Source of the DNA: Pyricularia pennisetigena | Lineage: Eukaryota; Ascomycota; Sordariomycetes; Magnaporthales; Pyriculariaceae | NCBI RefSeq assembly: GCF_004337985.1 | Contig: NW_021940918.1 | Coordinates: 1,984,001 to 2,048,000, forward strand | Length of the DNA stretch: 64,000 bases | Reading direction: 5' to 3' | Notes under the pieces: model-generated | What the model saw: only the letters and a program-made list of their open reading frames with translations | The model's database searches: none | Told to the model about the DNA's origin: nothing | Part shown: one piece after another, positions 10,691-21,706 of the stretch | Numbering within the stretch: position 1 is the stretch's first letter | How the letters are laid out: each line of letters begins with the position of its first letter | Made by a program: the position numbers and the translations under genes

Positions 10691-12090
10691 ATGGTTGTCA
10701 CGCATTACAAAACCATCACAGTCGTCTCGGAGCCCTTCTATAAAGTCACCAACGATGACCACAGAGCTTTCCTGGTCATCTTTGCCGTCGTCTTTGCGGT
10801 GATTGTGCTGGGCAGCATCGGTATAAAGCTTGCCCTTCGTCGCCGGATCCGAACCAAAACCCTTCACGACTCCGAATCCGTCCTGTGCACTGGCGCGGTG
10901 CTGCTGCTGGCCTACTCTGCATGCTCCGTCTACTCGGCAAATATGGGCGTGGGACTACACAAGATGGACGACAAGGTTGACGTCGACGCCGTCCAAAAGG
11001 TAAACAAACCGAACAGAAGAGACAAAATCCCAACCCCCCCATAGTTGTGGTTCCAAACAGACTGGACAAGCACGCTAAACAGGAAAAAAAAAAAAAAAAA
11101 AAATCTCGGCGACGCTCCCCCGTCTAGACGAATTACGCCATATCGATCCTGGGAATCTCGGCCGTGTTCTGCGCCAAGTTTTCCACGTGCATGTTTATCA
11201 AGAACATCAACGATTACGGTCGCATGCACACGGCTACAAGAGCCCTGAGCAGCCTCGTCGCCGCCGCATTTGTCACCGGCATCCTTGCCACCCTATTCCA
11301 ATGCCCCCTCCCAAAGCCCTGGGCAGCTGAGAACCAGTCGCAATGCCCGAGAATCGCCATGATATACCTTTATAACGGGACCATGAACGCCATGACCGAT
11401 GTCCTCTTATGCGCTCTCTCCATCGCCATGGTCTGGCGTGTGCAGTTGTCCAAAAAGGCCCTGGTATTGGTGCTGTTTGGCACAAGAATAATGTAACGAC
11501 TCCGACCGCTGATGGTCATTCTCCGCAGCAATTAGCATCTTTTTTTTTCTCTCTTTTTTTTTTATTCGTGCGTCTACTGACGAAACGAACTCGCCAGCTG
11601 TCCCATAACCATCATCCCCAGCCTCCTCTCGACCCGACACCTCTACAGCGACGAGGACTTTACCTGGCTCGCGCTGCCGCCCGCAATCTGGCAGCAGGCG
11701 TCCTTCTGCCTCTCCGTAATCACCGCCTGCACCTCCAGCATCAAGTACGTCCTCGACACGTTCGGCGGCTTCACCTTGGCAGTCGAGGCGCCCTACGAGC
11801 TGACCGAGGTGCCGGGCAAGCGCGGCTTCCAGGCCACCGCCGCCACCACCAACCAGAGCAGCGGCGCAGGCAGCGGCGCAGGCAGCGGCGGAAGCAACAT
11901 GTTGCATGGTAGCGGCGGAGGCGGCGGCGGCTGCGGCGACCTGACGGGCGATCCGGGCCCCTGGTCGCACCGGCGCAAGACCTCATGCTCGGCCGACCGC
12001 GGAACGGCCGCAAGCCTGGGAAGAGGAGGGGTCCCAAGAAACACGACTGGCATAGAAAGAGCGCAAATCACCCGAGGTGCGATTTCATGA
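10691..12090 (+). CDS. SAT4/PTH11-type integral membrane protein
   Basis: Three exons: 10691-10999, 11128-11492 and 11598-12090, giving 388 aa with matching phases (donors GTAAAC and GTAACG; acceptors TAG and CAG). Several hydrophobic helices are separated by short loops. The SAT4 hallmarks present include the Cys loop TLFQCPLPKPWA, a helix ending in MTDVLLCALSIAMVW, and the last helix followed by LAVEAPYELTEVPGKRG, a tail motif seen in this family. Intron 1 carries an A tract and intron 2 a T tract. The C-terminal tail has a Gly/Ser-rich repeat (GAGSGAGSGG). It is the second SAT4 protein within 10 kb, but its helices differ enough from the first that they do not look like a recent duplication. 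Confidence 0.82.
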
Positions 12091-14771
12091 TAATGCGCCA
12101 GGTTGATACCCACGTGGATGAATCCGTGAGATCCATCAGAGCGACACTATGACCGCGGCGACACTACTGAAAAGTTAATGTCGACTTGGGCCGCAATCTT
12201 GGCTCAGTTTCCGCGAACCTCGCTGGTACATACATATCCATGCCGACTCGGTATGGTATCTGGACAGTGTACCTTGGAAGAGCTCCAAAGTCGCATGCCG
12301 TCTCTCGACCCAGCTATTATATTCTGCGCCAAAGACAACTCTTCAACGGTCTTGGTGGATTGGGGATCAAGCACAGATCCACTGCCACGCGTCGGGGGCT
12401 GGACAGGTACCTGTCTCCAAGTACCTGGCCTTTTTTTTTTTTTTTTTTTTTCCCTGAACCGACGAAGTAACCGAGGCAGCGCCACCGATTTAGCTGTACT
12501 ATGGTGGAAAAATACGAAAGCAACTGCCAGAGTTCCAAATGCAAATCTGTCCTACTCTCGTCTCCACGTCACGGCCCCAGGTAGTCTTCCCTGTAAAACC
12601 AACAATAGACTTTGCGTTTGGAGAACTTGGAAAACACCACCGGTGTCGATCCCAACATACGAGACGTGAAAGTAGCACAGCGAATCTTGACATTGTTCCT
12701 CCCCGCCTGCAGTTCCGAGGCCTCCGCCGGGGGGAGGGTGTGGGACCCGCAGGTACATAACCACGACGGTGCTGACCAAAACCACACGAAATGTTACAAA
12801 CTCACTACTGCGATGTGGTAGTGTTTCACCCGAAGGTACTTACTTGCTTGTAGTACTTACCGAACCTCACCTAACCCCGCCGAATCAGGGGCCAGGATTA
12901 CCAATGGTACTTACTTACCTTATGGTTTAGTGCGCGGTTTTATCGAACCCCACGCATGGGGAAGACGAGAGAAGGACAAGAGGGAAAAAAAAAAGAGGTC
13001 AGCCTCAATTGGATTCCACTCAATCAGGCCGGGTTGTCAATCCCTTCCTTCTCATGAGTGGCTCTTTCTACCTTGATGATTAATATGGGTTCACACTCGG
13101 CTCGAGGGATTTTACCAAGGGCAGGTACCGGTGAATCCCACCAGGGTTTCATTCGCGGGGAAAAGAGAAGAAAAAAAGAATGGCCATTCATTAGTTTTTT
13201 TTGTGACAGTAATAAATATATTAAGAACGCTTGACATCAAAATGAATGATTTTCCGTCTCAGCCCTGGCGACGATGCAGCGAATCGTTGGAGAAAAAAAA
13301 AGAAGGAATTGATCTTCTTCAGGGTTCAGAGCTTCCGATGACCTCCGGTTCGGGACTATGCTGTACCTACACAAACCTGGCTAGGGTAGTCCGCTGAAGG
13401 GTGCACGGTCGGGGATTCGTCCGACGACGGTCTGCAATCAATAAATAGCAACTTGGCCAACTTCAGCTTTTCGCTTCAACTAACTCGGGTGAGATGGCTT
13501 GTCTACTACTATGTAGGTAATTATGACCATAGCTATCATCTAGACCGCTAGTGGCAATCAGCTGATGTTGTCTGCGAATTCCCTCCGATAATTAAGGAGC
13601 AAAAAAAGAGAAGAGAAAAAAAAAAAAGAACACACACAAGAGATAAGGTACTTGGCTCATAAATCTGCAGGTACATGTACACTATGCACTATGTAAAGAT
13701 GAGCTTACGCCGCAAATGTACAGCCCCTAGATAGATTCCACTTTGCCCAACAGATCGTCACATGGACAAGTCTCAGCTCCTTTTTTACCCTGCCCAAGCC
13801 CATTATCCATGAATAAGAAGCGAAAAGAAGAACTCCATTTGCCCCTGAAGCACAGTCGGAAAAAGTAGAGAAGGCTCAGAAAGTAAAATAGAAGAAGAAG
13901 AAGAATCAGAAGAAGAAAACCAATAATGCAACTGATTAGGTCTGCCAACTGTCTATTGTACCACGTAGCTGTAGATTTTAATGTTCATTCATGTCCCCCC
14001 CCCATGCGCATCAGCCGTACGCCGCATGGCCCTGTAATTACCAATTCTGTCAAAAAAACCAAACCAGCTAAAAGTCTAGATTAGAAGACTGCAGCCTACC
14101 TACCATTGCGTACTATGTATTTTGTGACAGGTACACAGCCAGTCCTGGTGATATTTCCAAACTGCCGGGCTCCCTCCAGTAAGAAGAAACCGTTGGCTTT
14201 TTTTTTTTTTTTTTTTTGCTTTACGCGGCAGGCGAAGCTAACAGTCCCAAACGCCCCAGCCACGGACCTGGACTGTGCGGAGTCAGTAGTCAGTCCGCCT
14301 CGGCCTCCATGCTACCCTACCCAGCGTTCTGTCAACCCACCCCCATCCATCCATCCATCCATCCATTCCAAGCCATCCCACCAAGGACAGACCGGAACCC
14401 CTCCTCCCTGTTGCGCACCAACTAATCCGTGCCGGATCCAAGGGGTCAGTCAGCGATCAACTTTCCACCGCTGGTCGGCCACTGTCCAACTTCGCAACCA
14501 ACGACCAGACTTGACTTTTGGGACTATTTACAGTGACTCAAAATCAGTCCTCCATCACTTCTTACCCAGACTTCGATACCCCATTTTTTTTGCAATTCAA
14601 ACTCATTCTGAGAAGTCAGCTCCTCGTCAGCAGCACAGCAGAGCAGGGCAGATCACACTTGACTTGTTTTCTTCCCCCCCTCTGCATCGACCACATTCCT
14701 CCTGCCTTGTCTACGTACAAGAATCTCCCCTCGTCATCTATCTGGTCTCGGGACCACGATTTTCGCCCAAC
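12091..14771. other. Long spacer and probable 5' leader of the kinase gene
   Basis: About 2.7 kb without a recognised gene. It holds T and A tracts (for example around 12432-12450 and 14200-14217) and a CCAT microsatellite. A long promoter or leader is common for TOR/PKA-pathway kinases, but that reading is inferred. Confidence 0.55.
14343..14366 (+). repeat. (CCAT)6 microsatellite
   Basis: Six perfect CCAT units, about 400 nt before the kinase start codon. Confidence 0.95.
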
Positions 14772-17142
14772 ATGTCCTGGAAGCTAACAAAGAGTGCGTA
14801 CCTCGTAAATACTTTTTTCTGACTGCTTTTTGAATCCAGACGGAGCCTGCCCTCTGCTCCTCTTTGTCTGATGACATCTTCTTCATCTGGCGATGGTGTC
14901 TGGAGATGCATCTGCCGGATACTTGCGTTGGCGCCGTTGAAAAAAAAGAGAGAAAGAAAAGAAAGGTTACACGCTTGCTATAGTAATCATCCCACCGCTG
15001 ACACTACTCTCACTTGCTAGAGCTCAAGGAAACCCACCTAACCACGACGCTGTCAAATACCTTTTCCCGATCTCCCTCGACGTCCACAATCACCGACAAA
15101 GATGACAAGAGTGGAGATTCTGGAATCTCGGGAGCGGCGACGCCGACAAATGAGAGCAACGTCGGTATGTCTCATCCTCGCTTCGGCAGCTCGGGCTTGT
15201 AACCGATGGATGCATCAAACGCTAACTCGAGGATCCAACCCCCTCGACCAGCGATAGAAACTCTAACCCAGGCACCGGTCGTCAAGCCCTCAAAACCAGG
15301 CATCCTCGTGGTTACTATACATGAGGGCCAGGGCTTTTCGCTACCGGAGCAGCATCGGGCAGCGTTTGGCATCGGTAACCAACATTCGTCTTCGGTCTCG
15401 ACCGGCAATGGCTTCGGCGTCGCCGGCTCGGTCCGACCCGGCTCGTCACAAAAAAGTCCTGGCGCCTTCAACGGAAGGCCGCAGACGTCAGGCGGCGGCT
15501 TCGGAACCCTGCCAACAAACCATGGTCGATTCTCGGGCAAGTACATGCCCTATGCCCTGATCGACTTCGATAAGGTTCAAGTCTTTGTAAACTCGGTCGA
15601 AGGCACTCCCGACAATCCTCTCTGGGCAGGTTCCAACACGCAGTACAAGTTCGACGTCTCCCGGGTCACGGAGCTCACGATCCACCTCTACATAAGAAAC
15701 CCCAACGCACCACCCGGATCAGGACGCAGCCAGGATATTTTCCTGGGCGTCTGCCGGATTCAGCCGCGATTTGAGGAGAGGCAGCCGTTCGTTGAGGATC
15801 CCAAGATGAGCAAGAAGGACAAGGAGAAGGCCCAGGCCGAGTGGGCCAAGCGGGAGCGGGCGCTCGGCTTCAGCGGCGTCGACTGGGCCGACGTGCAGTA
15901 CGGCACGGGCCGCCTCAAGATCGGCGTTGAGTTTGTCGCCAATAGGACTGGCAAACTCAAGCTCGACGAGGACTTTGAGCTCCTCAAGGTGGTCGGCAAG
16001 GGCAGCTTCGGCAAGGTCATGCAGGTGCGCAAGAAGGACACGAACCGAATCTACGCCCTCAAGACGATCCGGAAAGCACACATCATCTCGCGCTCCGAGG
16101 TCACCCACACCCTGGCCGAGCGCTCCGTCCTGGCCCAGATCAACAACCCTTTCATCGTGCCGCTCAAGTTCGCCTTCCAATCCCCCGAGAAGCTCTACTT
16201 CGTCTTGGCCTTCGTCAACGGCGGTGAGCTGTTCCACCACCTGCAGAAGGAGCAGCGGTTCGACGTCAACCGTTCGCGGTTCTACACGGCCGAGCTCATC
16301 TGTGCGCTCGAGTGTCTGCACGGCTTCAACGTCGTCTACCGCGACCTCAAGCCCGAGAACATCCTGCTCGACTACCAAGGCCACATTGCCCTCTGCGACT
16401 TTGGCCTGTGCAAGCTGGACATGAAGGACGAGGACCACACCAACACCTTTTGCGGAACGCCCGAGTACCTGGCGCCCGAGCTCCTCGAGGGCAAGGGATA
16501 CGACAAGGCTGTCGACTGGTGGACCCTGGGCGTGCTGCTGTATGAAATGTTGACGGGCCTACCTCCTTTCTACGACGAGAACACGAACGAGATGTACAAG
16601 AAGATCCTGTACCAGCCTCTCGACTTCCCGGGCCCCGAGGTCGTACCGCCTGCCGCTCAGGACTTGCTGAGGAAGCTTTTGGACCGCGACCCCAAGACCC
16701 GTCTCGGATCGCCGGAGCGCGGACGTGGCGCGGCCGAGATCAAGTCGCACCCCTTCTTCCACGCCATAGACTGGCGCAAGTTGTTGCAGCGGAAGTATGA
16801 GCCGGCGTTCAAGCCCAGCGTGGTAAGTGAATTGTCCGGAATGAGCTTTTTTGTTTTTTTTTTTTTTTCTTCTTTTGCATGCGAGACACTTTTCCCCCCT
16901 CCTTGCTAACATGATCAAACTTTCCCCTTCGACAGGCCAATGCTCTCGATACGACCAACTTTGACCCCGAGTTCACATCCGAGGCACCACAAGATTCTTA
17001 TGTCGAAGGACCAGTTCTCTCACAGACAATGCAGGACCAGTTCCAGGGCTTCAGCTATAACCGGCCGATTGCTGGACTTGATGACGCCGGCGGTAGTGTT
17101 AAGGACCCTTCGTTTGTCGGCAGCCTGCAGGGAGGAAGATAG
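14772..17142 (+). CDS. sch9: SCH9-like AGC protein kinase with N-terminal C2 domain
   Basis: Four exons: 14772-14793 (only 22 nt), 15021-15164, 15252-16822 and 16936-17142, giving 647 aa. The start (MSWKLTKKLKETHL) and Ser/Thr-rich N-terminus match SCH9/SckA proteins. A C2 domain follows (about 65-270, KPGILVVTIHEGQGFSLP). The kinase domain has GKGSFGKV at 304-311, Lys326, YRDLKPEN with catalytic Asp420, DFG Asp438, an activation-loop Thr454 (NTFCGTPE) and the APE motif. The C-terminal hydrophobic motif FQGFSY places the TORC1-type site at Ser619. In yeast this kinase is the S6K-like TORC1 effector controlling ribosome biogenesis, stress response and lifespan; the same role is inferred here. 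An alternative exon-3 start at 15258 (6 nt later) is also in phase. Confidence 0.95.
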
Positions 17143-18740
17143 AATTGACAATCTTTTTGTTTCTTTCTACGGCCTTGCCCGTCTGAGGATCAAATCAAGA
17201 AAATAAAGAGGAGAGGCTATATAGCCGAGCCTCGATGCCAAAAGTGAAGAAAAAAAAAAGAAAAAAGAAAAAAAAAAACTTGACAAAAGACACTGGTTGT
17301 GTAAAGCGCGTCGCACCAAGGAATGAATTGGCGAAAACCGGCATATAGCGCCGCTTCATGATTTTAGAAAAGGGATGCGCCCGGAGCTGTTCTTTTTTTT
17401 CTTTTTTCTCGCATGCATCATTGATACACAAAGATTTTCTTCTTTTCGTCTGGTTGTTTTTTTTCTCGGTTGACTCGCTTGTTGGATCGCTTGAACATGG
17501 CCTTTCGTGGCTCTCTTGCGTTCTCGTTTTATTTTTATTTTTATCTCTTTCTTCTTCGTTGAGCTCAGTCAAGATCGACCTTTACCGGCGTCCAGGAGGG
17601 GGTTTACTTTTTTGAGCAAATATCAGGGACTCTTTATGGGGTTTATTTTTCTTTCTTGTCCTCATCACGGGTTGATATCAGCTTTACTGGGGCGCTTTTC
17701 TTTCTTTTTCTAGAATCAAATTTCTGCCATGATTTTTTTTTTATTCTCTCTTGCAATTATCTGCATATTTTCTCGGGTTTTGAGACAGCCTGCCTTGCAA
17801 AATCCAGGGGTTCTATTTGGCCATCTTGACATTTCTGTTATAACGCCATTCAAGGCACTTGACCAAGATACCCCTGGAATGGACGGTCACTTGATGCAGC
17901 CCTCCATCGCTGCGACTGATTGGTCACCGAGATAGACTTGAGTACATTTGGTCCTAGGTAACCCGGTTGAAAGAATGGCAGCAAATTCGATCTCGTAGTG
18001 TTTCCCTCTTCTTCTTCTTTGTCAGTGATTAGTGATGAGGACAGTTCGCAAGTACCTGATGCGCTTGTATTGGCAGTCTTTTACATCGACACATCGACAA
18101 GTGCGGGAATCGCGCGTACGGGCTGACTCGGGGACGTTCACAAAAAATGCAACGGGGCAAGAGGCGGTGCTATATCGCAAATGCTTGAACTTTTGGACGA
18201 ACCCCCTTGAGAAGATAAATCTCTGTGCGGCGGGGTTTCCAATTCATTGCTTATGCCCGGGAGGTCTGGTGACGCATTTTTCATCGATACCACCCCTCGA
18301 GTGGTTTTTTTTTGGCATCCCCTGTCGCCTGATGGCCCCACTCGCGGGAGCTGTTGGGTTTTGTTGAACATGACAGGGCGAGCAGGGGTATAGTGAGTGG
18401 CTTTGTGAGAGGCCGAGGAGGAGATGGTGGTGGTACGAGCTACCGTCTGAGTAAAGAGTTCTGTGGTGGGAAAATGTAGGTGAACGGTTGGGCGATGTTG
18501 GTTTTTCGTTGTTTATTCTAATCTCCCCTTGGCTTTGCTTGGTCGAGAAGGCCTGCCTGCCTGCTGCTGCTGCTGCTGCTACTTGACTGCGGGCCTTGTT
18601 GAACAGATGCAACGCTTTTTGAAATTCCGCTATCAAAGGTTTTTCTCATAAAGACGCTGGATCTTCGTGAACATGAAAGTTCTGGTTCCCTAACAAGAAA
18701 AAAAAAAGCCATCCCCCCCAGAGATTCCAAAGGTTTGCCT
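17143..18740. other. T-rich spacer
   Basis: The 3' flank of the kinase gene, rich in T and TC runs. A minus-strand frame at 18244-18636 has no ATG start and a CAG-repeat alanine run, and is not believed. No gene recognised. Confidence 0.55.
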
Positions 18741-18987
18741 CTAGCTGGTCAGCCAGTCCCTCTCCTCCCCGGGCAGCTCGATCTTCACGGCCTTGTTCCA
18801 GGTCCTGCTGTAGACCAGGCCGTGGATCCTGAGGCCCCTCTCCTCCATGGCCCGCTTGATCTCGGGGAACTTCTGAATCTGCTTCATCTGCTCGACGACG
18901 TTGAGCTCCACGAAGCGGCCGTCGCGGTGTTCCTGGTCGACGGCTTGGAGGGCGGGGTTGCTGACGTCTCTGAGTTCTTGGATTTTG
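18741..18987 (-). CDS. Beta-carbonic anhydrase-like protein, C-terminal exon only
   Basis: Last exon of a minus-strand gene (82 codons plus stop); its acceptor CAG is at 18988-18990, with a CTAAC branch site just upstream. The segment FVELNVVEQMKQIQKFPEIK followed by RLRIHGL-type residues (GLRIHGLVYS) resembles the C-terminal helix and last strand of beta-class carbonic anhydrases, where ELNVxEQ and xHGxVY are conserved. The zinc ligands (Cys, His, Cys) would be encoded upstream and fall in or beyond the 805-nt gap, so neither catalytic competence nor the start can be assessed. If correct, the enzyme interconverts CO2 and bicarbonate. Confidence 0.55.
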
Positions 18988-19034
18988 CTGTTTTTTGTTT
19001 TCTGTCGTTAGTCTTTTTTTTTTTTTTTTTTTTT

Positions 19035-19839
19035 NNNNNNNNNNNNNNNNNNNNNNNNNNNNNNNNNNNNNNNNNNNNNNNNNNNNNNNNNNNNNNNNNN
19101 NNNNNNNNNNNNNNNNNNNNNNNNNNNNNNNNNNNNNNNNNNNNNNNNNNNNNNNNNNNNNNNNNNNNNNNNNNNNNNNNNNNNNNNNNNNNNNNNNNNN
19201 NNNNNNNNNNNNNNNNNNNNNNNNNNNNNNNNNNNNNNNNNNNNNNNNNNNNNNNNNNNNNNNNNNNNNNNNNNNNNNNNNNNNNNNNNNNNNNNNNNNN
19301 NNNNNNNNNNNNNNNNNNNNNNNNNNNNNNNNNNNNNNNNNNNNNNNNNNNNNNNNNNNNNNNNNNNNNNNNNNNNNNNNNNNNNNNNNNNNNNNNNNNN
19401 NNNNNNNNNNNNNNNNNNNNNNNNNNNNNNNNNNNNNNNNNNNNNNNNNNNNNNNNNNNNNNNNNNNNNNNNNNNNNNNNNNNNNNNNNNNNNNNNNNNN
19501 NNNNNNNNNNNNNNNNNNNNNNNNNNNNNNNNNNNNNNNNNNNNNNNNNNNNNNNNNNNNNNNNNNNNNNNNNNNNNNNNNNNNNNNNNNNNNNNNNNNN
19601 NNNNNNNNNNNNNNNNNNNNNNNNNNNNNNNNNNNNNNNNNNNNNNNNNNNNNNNNNNNNNNNNNNNNNNNNNNNNNNNNNNNNNNNNNNNNNNNNNNNN
19701 NNNNNNNNNNNNNNNNNNNNNNNNNNNNNNNNNNNNNNNNNNNNNNNNNNNNNNNNNNNNNNNNNNNNNNNNNNNNNNNNNNNNNNNNNNNNNNNNNNNN
19801 NNNNNNNNNNNNNNNNNNNNNNNNNNNNNNNNNNNNNNN
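19035..19839. other. Assembly gap (805 N) after a T tract
   Basis: Unknown bases begin immediately after a run of at least 17 T. The gap removes the upstream exons of the carbonic-anhydrase-like gene. Confidence 0.98.
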
Positions 19840-20725
19840 CCCATGGGTTAAAGCACCCCGAACCGTTCGTGCCCGTTTGTTCCCGCCCGCCGAGGTCGGG
19901 GATGCAGGCTTTACCCCGATTGAGGTGGGAAGGGGTGGGTTTTAGTCACGGGGGGTGACCCCTGTCGAGAAAACCCCGGAACTTGTCTAAATTGTGGCGT
20001 GATTTCTCGTGGTTTGGACTATTCTCAGTGGAGCCTATTCGCCGGCCCATGACACCTAGGCCCCCTGACTTCTTACTACGGCACGCCTTCACATGCAAAC
20101 ATCTCCAAGAGATTAGGCTTTTTGTCAGGGCCAAAGAAGAGCCGCTCGTTTCGAGGACTGTGACGTCTGCCGGGCAGGATCGGGTTCATCCTCAAGCCCC
20201 CTGTCGTGTGCCCGATGGCTGGGACAGGCAGGTGTCGGTGGAGGGGTGTGGGTTTTCTTTAATACTTATTTTCTTGCCAACAGGCTCGTAATAAATAGGG
20301 ATGACAGTCCGCCTTTCTACTCGGAAGTATCCCCTTCGGGTCATTTCCTTGATTCTTCTTTAATTTCTTGTCGGTGTGCTGTTCTTGAGTTTCTCCCGTT
20401 ACTCCTACTGCTGCAAATCATACATATTCTCGTCAGGACCTCTGTTGACAGCAACCGTTTTATTCTCGGTTATCCTGGACCTCATTTTTCACTCGAAAAC
20501 TCGGGACACATCCATAATTTATTATTTTTTTTTTTCCTTGCAAAGATCAAGGTAGCATACCACCCACCTTAATATCTACCAAGGAGGCCTTTCGAAGCAG
20601 CCGCCACACAGCAACAGCGTCTTATAGCCGCTCTGACATCCACACCCGACGGTAGCTTCCCAACCTACTCAGGTCCGCCACAATTTCCACGACTACCAAA
20701 GAATTCAAACCCACACTCGCCCACA
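19840..20725. other. Spacer with a GC-rich block
   Basis: No gene recognised. The first ~150 nt are unusually rich in CCC/GGG and contain the palindrome GTCAC-GGGGG-GTGAC at 19945-19959. The block could be promoter of the minus-strand gene or the leader of the small protein gene to the right. Confidence 0.5.
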
Positions 20726-21034
20726 ATGGTCTTCATAACACGCCTGATATCCATGACCAACTTCGCCGTGGCCAGCTCAGCGCTCGGCTTCCAGGTCTTT
20801 GTCCTGTACCCGTGGCACAAGGAGCTCGACGCCAGCTTTGAGGAGCTCAAGAAGGAGCACCTCAAGGTTCTGGGTGCCGTCAGCGGAGGAGCGCAGATCT
20901 CGAGGAGCGAGGGCCAGGCCATGGCCGACAAGATCAACAAGGAGCTTCGGGAGCACCAGCAGCGTCAGATCCCGAGGCTAAAGGATGGCGGGAGCGTTTC
21001 CTGGTGGAGCTGGCTCACGGGTGGTGCGAGGTGA
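20726..21034 (+). CDS. Small one-helix protein with Lys/Glu-rich helix
   Basis: Intronless ORF of 102 aa with a good start context (ACAATGG). Residues about 10-30 are hydrophobic (NFAVASSALGFQVFVLYPW), followed by a charged amphipathic helix (HKELDASFEELKKEHLKVL) and a Trp-rich C-terminus (SWWSWLTGG). The shape, a short N-terminal membrane segment followed by a coiled-coil-like stretch, resembles small mitochondrial inner-membrane proteins of fungi, but I do not recognise a named family. Codon use and GC match neighbouring real genes and no introns are needed. Confidence 0.72.
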   Translation: MVFITRLISMTNFAVASSALGFQVFVLYPWHKELDASFEELKKEHLKVLGAVSGGAQISRSEGQAMADKINKELREHQQRQIPRLKDGGSVSWWSWLTGGAR

Positions 21035-21706
21035 TGTGGAGTTGGGAAAAGCCCACTGGGGGGGAATGAGGAGGACGTGACAAAGGTCAGGGATAGAGAC
21101 AAACGAGTTAATTTGTAGATGCCGTGGAGATGTACGCAGCGTGAGACGAGACAATAGACCGATGTCAGTTAGAGGGCCTAGGTTGACATCAATGATATTA
21201 CCATATTTGGTTAGACTCCCAAAACGAGTTTGTTTACTTCCATTTCAGTCTTTGGTCAGGCTGGTCCCTTGTATCCAAACAGCACCGCCAAGCAAGTCTG
21301 TGTAGGCGCCTGCGGTATGCTGGCTTACCCCTGGAGAAATTTGAGCACTGATATGAAGACATTAGAGACTTGTGTCTTCGGTACAGGGAACGATAATTGA
21401 GGACATGCCTGTTCCTGAGGCTCGGCTTTCACCTCATCGGCTCCGGCTCCACGCTTCGGAGCCGATATGATATCACGTGATCATAAGATGTTACAACAGC
21501 AACCCCGAGGACTTAACCAACGATCGCCGAGATGAGAGAGTCAGCCATCGACGACACTAGGCATATAAATTAAATCAATATCTCATAGTCACTTGGCTCC
21601 CTGGGCTGCTGATTGATTAAAATCAGAAAACCAAGCAGGAACGGAATTTCCACTACTCTTTGTACAGATCGCGTTACACTTCAATATCAACAACCACTCT
21701 CACTCG
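21035..21706. other. Spacer with methyltransferase promoter
   Basis: No gene recognised. A TATA-like element lies near its right end. Confidence 0.55.
21562..21570 (+). promoter_or_regulatory. TATA-like box of the methyltransferase gene
   Basis: CATATAAAT lies 137 nt before ATG 21707 and 278 nt before the internal ATG 21848, so both starts lie downstream of it. Confidence 0.4.

Noticed and set aside
12930..12965. GGTTCGA-like box resembling a tRNA T arm
   Set aside because: No matching acceptor, D arm or anticodon arm at the right distance.
18244..18636. 130-codon minus-strand frame with an alanine run
   Set aside because: It starts at TTG, is driven by a CTG repeat, and shows no family motif.
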